Positions 18,565-25,343 of a stretch of DNA of 64,000 nucleotides are shown here, in pieces. The DNA is from Sphingomicrobium arenosum (GTDB lineage Bacteria > Pseudomonadota > Alphaproteobacteria > Sphingomonadales > Sphingomonadaceae): positions 1,984,001 through 2,048,000 of the forward strand of contig NZ_JANPVN010000001.1 in NCBI RefSeq assembly GCF_026157085.1, in the 5' to 3' direction. Both the position numbers and the translations under genes were made by a program. How positions within the stretch are numbered: position 1 is the stretch's first letter; each line of letters begins with the position of its first letter. The notes under the pieces were generated by a model. The model ran no database searches, was not told where the DNA came from, and saw only the letters and a program-made list of their open reading frames with translations.

Positions 18565-19101
18565 CTAGCGCTTGGCCATTTCTTCCACGGCCTGCAGCGT
18601 TTTTGCCACATGTTCGGCATAGTCCATTTCCGAATGCACCATCGCCACGCTGCCGTCCTGCGCGATGACATAGGAGGTGCGGTTGGCGACCGGCACCACC
18701 GCGCCGATTCCAGCCAGCTCGACATCATAGGCCGCGAGGAGGTCGGCGGAGGCGTGCGCCATCGGCACCTTGGAGCGGCACACGTCGGTCGAGAAGCGCG
18801 CCAACGTATCCAGATCGTCGGTCGACAGGCCGATCACCCGCGCGCCAGCGGCCTCGAAGCGAGGCATCGCGTCGGCGAAGGCCTTGCTCTCCAGCGTGCA
18901 GCCCTTGGTGAAGGCCTTGGGAAAAAAATAAAGCACGACCGGTCCGTGGCGCAGCTGCTCGGCGAGATGGACGCGGAAGGTCTTGTCGCCGAGCATGCCC
19001 ATCGTCTTGAAGTCGGGCGCGCTCGTCCCGCTCGCCAGTTGGGCCGGGAGCGGCCCCACAACGGCCATCGCCAGCGCGGCGCCCAGCAGCATTTTCTTCA
19101 T
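18565..19101 (-). CDS. Exported Bcp/AhpC-type peroxiredoxin
   Basis: A 178-residue thioredoxin-fold peroxidase with a signal peptide (MKKMLLGAALAMAVVGPLPAQL), which is unusual for the Bcp/PrxQ group. The peroxidatic cysteine is C68 in FPKAFTKGCTLESKAF; another cysteine, C108, lies after helix 3 and could be resolving. The reduction partner is not evident. ATG 19101 was chosen because the longer 19335 start is unlikely. It is close to, but not coupled with, the divergent lipoprotein gene at 19184. Confidence 0.87.
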   Translation of the reverse strand: MKKMLLGAALAMAVVGPLPAQLASGTSAPDFKTMGMLGDKTFRVHLAEQLRHGPVVLYFFPKAFTKGCTLESKAFADAMPRFEAAGARVIGLSTDDLDTLARFSTDVCRSKVPMAHASADLLAAYDVELAGIGAVVPVANRTSYVIAQDGSVAMVHSEMDYAEHVAKTLQAVEEMAKR

Positions 19102-19183
19102 CCTTGCGTCCCTTCGCTTGCATCGAGCAACCTTTGGCGGCTGCCCATGCGTTGTGTCTGTTCGAACGAGCCGGGAGACTGTC

Positions 19184-19759
19184 ATGATCCATCGCCAGCG
19201 CCTAGCACGGATTTCGGCCGTAGCGCCGCTGCTTGCCCTGACGCTAACCGGCTGCGGCGACGCGCGGCAAGACGATGCCCGGACGACGCGCCTCGAGGGC
19301 CAGCCGACGGCGGCGCCCGAGGAGGCGCTCGGCACGGGCGAGGAGCAATTGGTCGCCCCATTATCGCCCGTCGGCGCATCGCAAGGCTGGACGGTCGAAC
19401 AGTCGGCCGGCGGCGCGCGGCTCGTCTACGACCCGCTCGATCCCGCCGACGACACCTCGCTCGACCCGGTCCTCGTCCTGACCTGCACGGGCGGAGGGCA
19501 CCTCATCGTGCGCCTTCCCCGTGTCGCAGCGATCGGCAGCGAGGAGCGGCTCAGCATCGGCTCCGGTGACAATGTGGTGGCGCTCGTCGCGGACACGACG
19601 CCTGAGCGCGGCGGCATTGCGGCGCGGGGCGAGGTCCCCAACCGCTTGGGCGCCATGCTGGGTGCTGGCTTCGCCGTGTCCTACGGGGCCTATTCGACCG
19701 GCGTATTGCCGCCCGTTCCGCCAGCGAGCATCGATGCCATCCGCTCGTCCTGCAACTGA
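19184..19759 (+). CDS. Putative lipoprotein, 191 aa
   Basis: ATG 19184 has a GGGAGA site. The N-terminus ends in LTLTGCGD, a lipobox with Cys 22. The mature part (LVYDPLDPADDTSLDPVLVLTCTGGGHLIVRLPRVAAIGSEE) looks beta-rich with one extra Cys. The C-terminal 24 codons overlap the end of the convergent acyltransferase gene by 70 nt. Similar proteins are not named by a domain I recognise. Confidence 0.65.
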   Translation: MIHRQRLARISAVAPLLALTLTGCGDARQDDARTTRLEGQPTAAPEEALGTGEEQLVAPLSPVGASQGWTVEQSAGGARLVYDPLDPADDTSLDPVLVLTCTGGGHLIVRLPRVAAIGSEERLSIGSGDNVVALVADTTPERGGIAARGEVPNRLGAMLGAGFAVSYGAYSTGVLPPVPPASIDAIRSSCN

Positions 19760-20388
19760 GGATCGAGCCCGCTACCGTCGGGGAAGAGCACCTGGTCGGG
19801 ATTTTTGGGATAGAGGCTTTTGAAGAAGCGCATCGCCGGTTCCATATCCTTGTCCATGTCGCCGGTCGGGTGGATGATCGGGCCGAGAATGCCGAGCTTG
19901 TTAACGTAGTCGGGACCCGCGCAGACGATCGGTATGCCCGCTTCCTGCGCGATGCGATAATAGCCCGTGCGCCATTCCTGCGTCTTGGAGCGCGTGCCCT
20001 CGATCGCGATGACCAGCGCGAAATCCTCGGCCTCCTCGATCTTCTGCACCACCTGCTGGACCATGTTGGCGCGCTTGCGGCGGTCGACCGCCACGCCCCC
20101 CATCGCGCGCATGAAGCCGCCCATGGGCCAGCGGAACAGCGTGTGCTTGCCGAGATAGCGCGGGGTGATGCCGAAATGGTCGACCACGCCCAGAAAGACG
20201 AGGAAGTCGAAGTTGGAACTGTGCGGCGCGCCCGCGATGATGAACTTGTCGGTATCGGGCAACGAACCGATGACGCGCCAGCCATCGCTGTGGAACCAGC
20301 GCAGCGAGGCCCATTTCAGGAGCCGCGCGAGTAGCGACATGGGTTGGTCCTTACGGGTCGCGGAAGCATCGGTCTGGGGCGCGGTCAT
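19690..20388 (-). CDS. 1-acylglycerol-3-phosphate acyltransferase-like (PlsC-fold) protein
   Basis: A 232-residue lysophospholipid acyltransferase-family protein. The H-X4-D catalytic motif is H56-SSNF-D61 and the EGTRSK motif is at 130-135. The N-terminus is short and polar before the first amphipathic helix; an internal ATG at 20340 with AAGGA 7 nt upstream is an alternative start. It most resembles stand-alone acyltransferases of unknown acceptor rather than the PlsC used for phosphatidic acid. The last part of the gene overlaps the convergent lipoprotein gene by 70 nt. Confidence 0.85.
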   Translation of the reverse strand: MTAPQTDASATRKDQPMSLLARLLKWASLRWFHSDGWRVIGSLPDTDKFIIAGAPHSSNFDFLVFLGVVDHFGITPRYLGKHTLFRWPMGGFMRAMGGVAVDRRKRANMVQQVVQKIEEAEDFALVIAIEGTRSKTQEWRTGYYRIAQEAGIPIVCAGPDYVNKLGILGPIIHPTGDMDKDMEPAMRFFKSLYPKNPDQVLFPDGSGLDPQLQDERMASMLAGGTGGNTPVE

Positions 20389-20488
20389 GCCCCTCAATCG
20401 GCGCTGAGTGCCGCTTATGCAAGCCGGAACCGCGCGCGGGGCTGCCGGGTTGGCCTTCGCGAACGACGTGCAATTTACGAGGTAGACC

Positions 20489-20719
20489 ATGACCCGCCTG
20501 ACCCTTCCCCTGCTCCTGCTCGCCGCGACCGCGGCCTGCGGCAATACCGAGAGTGATGCCGACACTGCGCTCGACCCCACCCCCGATGTCGAGACGTTGC
20601 AGAACGTGCCCGACGACTATGAGCCAGCGGTCGTCAACGAAGAGGAAGCCATGACCCAGCCGGTCGCCGAGGATCCCGACCTGTCGGCCACCGAACCCGA
20701 CCCCGCGCCGGTCGACTAG
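20489..20719 (+). CDS. Small acidic lipoprotein, 76 aa
   Basis: ATG 20489 preceded by GAGG. The signal peptide MTRLTLPLLLLAATAACGNT has a lipobox at Cys 17; the mature 60 residues are strongly acidic with repeated Asp/Glu-Pro (DTALDPTPDVET, EDPDLSATEPDPAPVD) and no other cysteine. No family is recognised. The fasciclin lipoprotein follows by 90 nt in the same direction. Confidence 0.7.
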   Translation: MTRLTLPLLLLAATAACGNTESDADTALDPTPDVETLQNVPDDYEPAVVNEEEAMTQPVAEDPDLSATEPDPAPVD

Positions 20720-20809
20720 GCCCTACCTCCTTTGGTCCAAGCATGGAACGCGGCCCCGCTGCGACCCGTTGGTTGACCGATTCCCAACGAATTTTCGGAG
20801 AATAGGATT

Positions 20810-21394
20810 ATGAAGACGATCACGCTCGCCCTGATGAGTTCGGCCGCGCTGGCGCTTAGCGCTTGCGGCGACACCGACACGACGGTGGAGACCGAAACCG
20901 ACACCAACATGCCCGCGAACGAAATGGCCATGGAAGAAGAGCAGGGCGACACCATCGTCGACCTCGCCTCGAGCAACGAGAATTTCTCGACCCTCGTCAG
21001 CGCGGTGACCACCGCCGAATTGGCCGAGACGCTGTCGGGCGAGGGTCCCTACACCGTCTTTGCCCCCGACAATGCCGCCTTCGAGAAGCTCGATAGCGCC
21101 ACGCTCGAAGGGCTGATGACCGAGGAACAGCGTGATCAGCTGACCAACATCCTCACCTATCATGTCGTCGAAGGCGACCTGATGGCTGAAGGCGTCCTGA
21201 AGCAGATCGAGGACGCGGGCGGCACGCTCGAACTGACGACCGTCGGTGGCGGTACGCTGAGCGCCAGCGTGGTCGACGGCAATGTCGTGCTGACCGACGC
21301 CAATGGCGGCACTGCGACCGTGACGCAGACCGACCTCGACGCTTCGAATGGCGTCATCCACGTCATCGATACCGTGCTGATGCCCGCCGGCTAA
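20810..21394 (+). CDS. Fasciclin (FAS1) domain lipoprotein
   Basis: A 194-residue exported protein. The lipobox is at ALSACGD (Cys 19), followed by an acidic linker and one FAS1 domain (about 45-192) with the two conserved blocks YTVFAPDNAAFEKL and the late NGVIHVIDTVLMP. ATG 20810 has a GGAG-type site. FAS1 proteins are adhesion or surface-anchoring modules; the bacterial role is not established. A rho-independent terminator at 21451-21486 ends this unit. Confidence 0.92.
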   Translation: MKTITLALMSSAALALSACGDTDTTVETETDTNMPANEMAMEEEQGDTIVDLASSNENFSTLVSAVTTAELAETLSGEGPYTVFAPDNAAFEKLDSATLEGLMTEEQRDQLTNILTYHVVEGDLMAEGVLKQIEDAGGTLELTTVGGGTLSASVVDGNVVLTDANGGTATVTQTDLDASNGVIHVIDTVLMPAG

Positions 21395-21450
21395 GCGCAG
21401 CGAACAGCGGTCGGCGTCCCCCCGCTCTTAAGGGTGCGCCGACAGCATGG

Positions 21451-21486
21451 GCGCCGTCGATCCTTTGGTATCGGCGGCGTCTTTTT
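21451..21486 (+). terminator. Rho-independent terminator after the fasciclin gene
   Basis: GCGCCGTCGATCC, loop TTT, GGTATCGGCGGCGT followed by CTTTTTG: a stem with a few mismatches and a run of five T. It lies about 55 nt past the stop. Confidence 0.75.
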
Positions 21487-21506
21487 GCGTTGAACTAACG
21501 GAGCGC

Positions 21507-22163
21507 TCAGCGCGCGGCGACGAGATCGACGAACCGGTCTGCGGCTTGCGCGGCGCGCACGGCAGCGCGGTTGAGGTTGGTTTGGAAATCGGCCACGCCC
21601 GCGCCATCGGCGGCGTCGGACACCGCGCGGATCCCGGCCCAGGGCAGGTCGTGATGGCCCGCGATCTGCGCTACCGAGCCGGTTTCCATGTCGACCAGAT
21701 CGGCCTCGAACTGCCCGGCAAGTGCCTCGGCCCGGACCTCGTCCTCGATGAAGCTGTCACCGGTCAGGATGGTGGCCGTGGGCAGGCCGAGCCCGGGGTC
21801 GGCCATCGCCAGCATCGGTTCCAGCCGCGAAATACCGATTGGCAGCGTGCCGGCACGATAGGCGACGAACTCGTCCTGTCGCCACGCCCCGAAATCATGC
21901 TGAAAGGCGTCGGCGATCCAGAACAAGGGGTCACGACGCGGGCCGATCCGGCCCGCCACGCCGAGACTGAGCAGGCAGTCGGCACCGTGAGAAATGAGGC
22001 AGGTCGCAGCAAGCGCCGCATTGACCTTGCCGACACCCGCGCAGGCCACGGTCCAATGCTCGCCCTCACGACAGTAGAAGGGCATATCGCGATGCGCATG
22101 CCCCTGCCCGGGGCGAAAGCTGTCGGCTTCCTCGAGAAGTCCCGTAATGATGCCGATGCGCAT
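21507..22163 (-). CDS. Nucleoside phosphorylase-family protein (MTA/SAH nucleosidase-like)
   Basis: A 218-residue protein from ATG 22163 (MRIGIITGLLEEADSF), which fits the family better than the longer 22220 start. Signatures: CAGVGKVNAALAATCLI (ribose/base site), DLVDMETGSVAQIAG near the end of the fold, and AVSDAADG. It may act on purine nucleosides or, in related clusters, on hopanoid intermediates (HpnG); the neighbourhood gives no support for the latter. The exact substrate is unresolved. Confidence 0.85.
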   Translation of the reverse strand: MRIGIITGLLEEADSFRPGQGHAHRDMPFYCREGEHWTVACAGVGKVNAALAATCLISHGADCLLSLGVAGRIGPRRDPLFWIADAFQHDFGAWRQDEFVAYRAGTLPIGISRLEPMLAMADPGLGLPTATILTGDSFIEDEVRAEALAGQFEADLVDMETGSVAQIAGHHDLPWAGIRAVSDAADGAGVADFQTNLNRAAVRAAQAADRFVDLVAAR

Positions 22164-22273
22164 GACACGCGTCCTACAAAAGCCCGCCTGCAGTACATAG
22201 CAAGCAAGCGGATCCGTCACACCCCGGTCTTTAAGCGGTGACGCTACGGATTACTAGACTTTTTAGAGAGTTT

Positions 22274-22420
22274 CTACAGCGCGGGAATGATCCACACCAG
22301 CGACATGGCAATGACGATCAGAAGGAGCGAGATGCCCAGCACCCAGCGAGTGATATGCGGCTTGACCGCTCCCGTCGCCTCTTCTTCAGACACATGCACT
22401 TCATCGCCCTTGCGATACAT
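22274..22420 (-). CDS. Small single-pass membrane protein, 48 aa
   Basis: A 48-residue protein with a polar N-terminus (MYRKGDEVHVSEEEATGAVK) and one C-terminal membrane helix (about 25-46) ending in IIPAL. ATG 22420 has a very good GGAGG site (8 nt). The polar, charged N-terminus and good site, not length, argue for a real gene. Function unknown. Confidence 0.7.
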   Translation of the reverse strand: MYRKGDEVHVSEEEATGAVKPHITRWVLGISLLLIVIAMSLVWIIPAL

Positions 22421-22610
22421 AGAAAATTCCTCCGCTATTCAGAATCGAAAACCAGCGAGCCCCGTCATTGGTTGCAAGTAACCACCCCCCGCTTTGGTCC
22501 GGGTCGCGGCGGCGGCAGCGAAAAACCTGTATTTTCTCCGATAGCGGGCTAGGATCACGCCGACCGGGCGGCCGCATGCGCCGCCAAGCCATTCGAGGTG
22601 CCCTGCTGAC

Positions 22611-24395
22611 GTGTTGAGCCTGCCATCCCTTCACGCCGCCCTCGCGCTCCTTGTCGCAGTGTGCATGTTCGCGGCCTTTGCCTCGAACCGTTTTCGCATC
22701 GAGATCATCAGCCTGATGACCATCGGCGCGATCGCGCTGATGCTCTATCTCATCCCCTTGCCCCAGACCAATCCCAAGGACGGCCTCGAGCTCGCCTTCG
22801 GCGGGTTCGGTCATACCGCGCTGGTCACCATCTGCGCGCTGATGGTGATGGGACGCGGACTGGTGGTGACCGGCGCGCTCGAGCCCGCCGCGCGGGCGCT
22901 CGGCAGCATCTTTCGCATCAACAATCATCTCGGCCTGCTGGTCACGCTGAGCCTCGCCATGTTCGCCTCGATGGTGGTCAACGACACCCCGGTGCTGGTT
23001 CTCCTCATCCCGGTCATGGTCCAGCTCGCGGCCGGCGGGGCCATGCCCGCCTCGAAGACGCTCATACCGCTGAACGCCGCCATCCTCATCGGCGGCATGG
23101 CAACGACCATCGGCACCTCGACCAACCTCCTCGTCGTCTCCATCGCGGCCGATCTCGGAATGCAGGAGATCCCGATCTTCCACTTCACGCCGATCGTCCT
23201 GATGGCCGCGCTCATCTGCCTGCCCTACATCTGGCTGGTGATGCCAAGGCTCTTGCCCGACAACAGTCCCGAGGCCGGGCACGAGCCGCGCAAGTTCATC
23301 GCCACCTTGCGCGTCGGGACGGGGTCGAGCTGGCTCGAGCGCTCCTATGACGATTTCAAGGAGAAGCTTCCCGAGACCTTCTCCTTCCTGCGCAACCCCA
23401 AGACGCTCCAGCCGGGGCAGCGGCTCGCCGCCTTCGGGACCGCCGATGCACTGCGCGATGCGGCGCGCAAATTGGGCGCCACCGCCGCGCCGCGCTGGCT
23501 GATCGAACGGCTAGGGCGCGACAGCGCCGCCAATGGCGAGGACCTTGTCGAGGCCGAAATGGCGGTGTCGGGCGACAGCCGCCTCGTCGGGCGCACGCTC
23601 CAGACCGCGGGCATTCGCGGCGTCGCCGTGCTCGGCGTGGCGCAGGCCCCCACCCGCAGCTTCGCCGCCCCGCGCGAGATGAGCGCCGAGGCGCGGTTGG
23701 CCGAGGGCGACATCCTCCTCGTGCTCGGGCGCGAAAGCGCGCTCCAGGAATTCGCGCAAAATGACGCCCTGCTGATGCTCGACGGCGCGCGTCCGCTGCC
23801 GCGCCGAAGGAAGGCGCTCACCGCCGTGCTCATCATGGGCACCGCCGTGCTCCTCGCCTCGCTCGGCATCGTGCCGATCGCCATCTCGGCGCTGGCGGGC
23901 GCGGTCGCCATGTTCGTCACCGGCTGCGTGCATTTCGACAAGGTCGGGCGCGCGCTGTCGGCCAAGGTGATCGTGCTGGTCGCCGCCTCGATCGCCATCG
24001 GACGCCTGATCTTCGAAAGCGGCGCGGCACAGTGGATGGGCGAGATCCTCGGCTATGCGATGAGCGGGCTCGCCCCGCCCTTCGTCCTCGCGCTCATCAT
24101 GCTGTTCGTGACGCTGCTCACCAACTTCGCGTCCAACGCCACGGCGGCGGCGGTCGGCACCCCCATCGCCTTTTCGCTGGCCGGGCAATTGGGGCTCGAG
24201 GTCGAGCCGCTGGTGCTGGCCGTCCTGTTCGGCTGCAACCTGTGCTACGCCACCCCCATCGCCTATCAGACCAACATGCTGATCATGGCCGAGGGCGATT
24301 ATCGGTTTAACGACTATCTCAAGACCGGTATCCCGCTCGTTATCCTGATGGTGGCGAGCCTGTCGGTGATCCTGTCGATCACCTACGGCCTCTAG
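22611..24395 (+). CDS. SLC13/DASS-family permease with TrkA-C domains
   Basis: A 594-residue transporter starting at GTG 22611. Helices flank two helical-hairpin motifs, seen at SMVVNDTPVLVLLIPV (about residue 124) and near TNFASNATAAAVGTPIAF (C-terminal half). The central cytoplasmic part (about 230-390) contains two RCK/TrkA-C-like repeats, as in the CitM/SLC13-type permeases with regulatory domains. Members import di- or tricarboxylates or sulfate with Na+; the substrate here is not decided. It stands alone on the plus strand. Confidence 0.87.
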   Translation: MLSLPSLHAALALLVAVCMFAAFASNRFRIEIISLMTIGAIALMLYLIPLPQTNPKDGLELAFGGFGHTALVTICALMVMGRGLVVTGALEPAARALGSIFRINNHLGLLVTLSLAMFASMVVNDTPVLVLLIPVMVQLAAGGAMPASKTLIPLNAAILIGGMATTIGTSTNLLVVSIAADLGMQEIPIFHFTPIVLMAALICLPYIWLVMPRLLPDNSPEAGHEPRKFIATLRVGTGSSWLERSYDDFKEKLPETFSFLRNPKTLQPGQRLAAFGTADALRDAARKLGATAAPRWLIERLGRDSAANGEDLVEAEMAVSGDSRLVGRTLQTAGIRGVAVLGVAQAPTRSFAAPREMSAEARLAEGDILLVLGRESALQEFAQNDALLMLDGARPLPRRRKALTAVLIMGTAVLLASLGIVPIAISALAGAVAMFVTGCVHFDKVGRALSAKVIVLVAASIAIGRLIFESGAAQWMGEILGYAMSGLAPPFVLALIMLFVTLLTNFASNATAAAVGTPIAFSLAGQLGLEVEPLVLAVLFGCNLCYATPIAYQTNMLIMAEGDYRFNDYLKTGIPLVILMVASLSVILSITYGL

Positions 24396-24414
24396 CCTTC
24401 CCATAAGGCAAAAG

Positions 24415-24442
24415 GCCCGCCGATCGGTCGGATCGGCGAGCC
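24415..24442. terminator. Short terminator-like hairpin between convergent genes
   Basis: GCCGATC (24419-24425), loop GGTCG, GATCGGC (24431-24437), within an AAAAGGCC context. It lies 24 nt after the permease stop; no T-tract is seen. Confidence 0.4.
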
Positions 24443-24497
24443 TCGTCGCTCGGCCCGCCCGGCGCCGCGTCGCGCCGGGGGCATGGGGTCGTCGCTC

Positions 24498-24683
24498 TTA
24501 TGCGGTGGGAGCGACGAGGCCCGTGATGAAGTAGAAGAGCAGCGCGGTGCCGGCGGAGACGAAGAAGGCGAGCACCCAAGCGAGGCGCACCAGCGTGACG
24601 TCGATCCCGGTATAATCGGCGATCCCGGCGGAGACGCCCATCAGCTTGCCGTCATTCTTGTTGATGAGAAACTTGCGGTCCAT
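24498..24683 (-). CDS. PspC domain protein, 61 aa
   Basis: A minimal phage-shock-protein C: KFLINKNDGKLMGVSAGIADYTGID followed by one membrane helix (WVLAFFVSAGTALLFYFITG). PspC proteins sense or stabilise the inner membrane under stress, with PspB/A in E. coli. Here no pspA, pspB or pspF is adjacent. It follows the 35-aa gene with a 36-nt gap, so both probably share a promoter. Confidence 0.92.
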   Translation of the reverse strand: MDRKFLINKNDGKLMGVSAGIADYTGIDVTLVRLAWVLAFFVSAGTALLFYFITGLVAPTA

Positions 24684-24719
24684 TGGTCTTGGTCTTTCCT
24701 TTTTCAGATCTTGGGTCGG

Positions 24720-24827
24720 TTAGGCGATCGGAGCACCCGACAAAGCGGCACCGAGAAACAGGCTGGCGACGATGAGCGATCCGGCGATCGACACGAGGAC
24801 GTCTTTGGCAGCATTTTGAGCAAACAT
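24720..24827 (-). CDS. Small membrane protein, 35 aa, upstream of pspC
   Basis: A 35-residue peptide, MFAQNAAKDVLVSIAGSLIVASLFLGAALSGAPIA in sense (quoted in parts: MFAQNAAKDV, then a single hydrophobic helix, then SGAPIA). ATG 24827 has a GGGAG site, and the stop is TAA at 24720-24722. It is too short for usual gene callers but has the pattern of small stress-inducible membrane peptides. The adjacent sigma-54-type promoter and the pspC gene behind it suggest a membrane-stress role; that is inference. Confidence 0.65.
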   Translation of the reverse strand: MFAQNAAKDVLVSIAGSLIVASLFLGAALSGAPIA

Positions 24828-24875
24828 GGTCTTTCTCCCTTTTGGCGAACCCGTCATTGGGCTCACTGGGTACAA

Positions 24876-24891
24876 TGCAGGGAGCGTGCCA
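24876..24891 (-). promoter_or_regulatory. Candidate sigma-54 (-24/-12) promoter for the pspC mini-operon
   Basis: On the minus strand the sequence reads TGGCACG-CTCC-CTGCA: the -24 GG and -12 GC elements are 10 nt apart as required and only one base departs from the TTGCA form. The predicted start is near 24865, about 38 nt before ATG 24827. E. coli psp operons are sigma-54-dependent, which makes the match worth noting. Confidence 0.5.
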
Positions 24892-24895
24892 AATG

Positions 24896-24922
24896 AAAAA
24901 AGCGTGCAAAATCAATGCACGC
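24896..24922 (-). terminator. Rho-independent terminator of the 24952-25200 gene
   Basis: On the minus strand GCGTGCA-TTGATTT-TGCACGC is followed by six T. It directly precedes the sigma-54-type promoter of the next unit, so readthrough into it would be prevented. Confidence 0.85.
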
Positions 24923-24951
24923 CCTCATCATTCCGAATTTTCGGTGGTGTC

Positions 24952-25200
24952 TTATCCCGATTGTTCGGGAAAATTTCCCAACTCGGTCCGTAGCGCCACG
25001 GGGATGGCTTCGATCTTGCGGCATTCCGCCTCGATCCACGGCGTGTCGAGATCGCTCGCGCGCATCAACGCTGCATCGATCGTCGCCTCGCAAGCCGCCT
25101 GGCTCTGGAACGCCAACTGGCCCGTCGCGACAGGTTCGCACATCGCGCCACCATCGGCGCAGGCAAAGAGGAGGACGGCGAAATCGAACGGGGACGGCAT
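24952..25200 (-). CDS. Small cysteine-containing protein, about 82 aa, unknown
   Basis: From ATG 25200 (or 25206). The N-terminal part MPSPFDFAVLLFACADGGAMCEP holds a hydrophobic stretch and two of the four cysteines; a later CEATIDAAL and WIEAECRKIE follow. Disulfide formation is possible if exported, but no clear signal peptide is seen. No family is recognised. It ends with a clear terminator (24896-24922). It is divergent from the ABC exporter gene. Confidence 0.6.
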   Translation of the reverse strand: MPSPFDFAVLLFACADGGAMCEPVATGQLAFQSQAACEATIDAALMRASDLDTPWIEAECRKIEAIPVALRTELGNFPEQSG

Positions 25201-25343
25201 GAACAAGTCTTTCTGACCAATGGCTTATTTCCATGACGAACGTCGATTGCATCGCCCCGTTCCGGCATTTCCGCAGGCGTAACGAAATGCGGGGGGCCGA
25301 AGCCCGCATTGCGATTGGTGCCCTCGCTCCCTACCTCCCTTTC

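Noticed and set aside
24902-24922. Operator palindrome for a sigma-54 activator
   Set aside because: The perfect hairpin is followed by six T on the minus strand, so a terminator for the upstream gene is the simpler reading.
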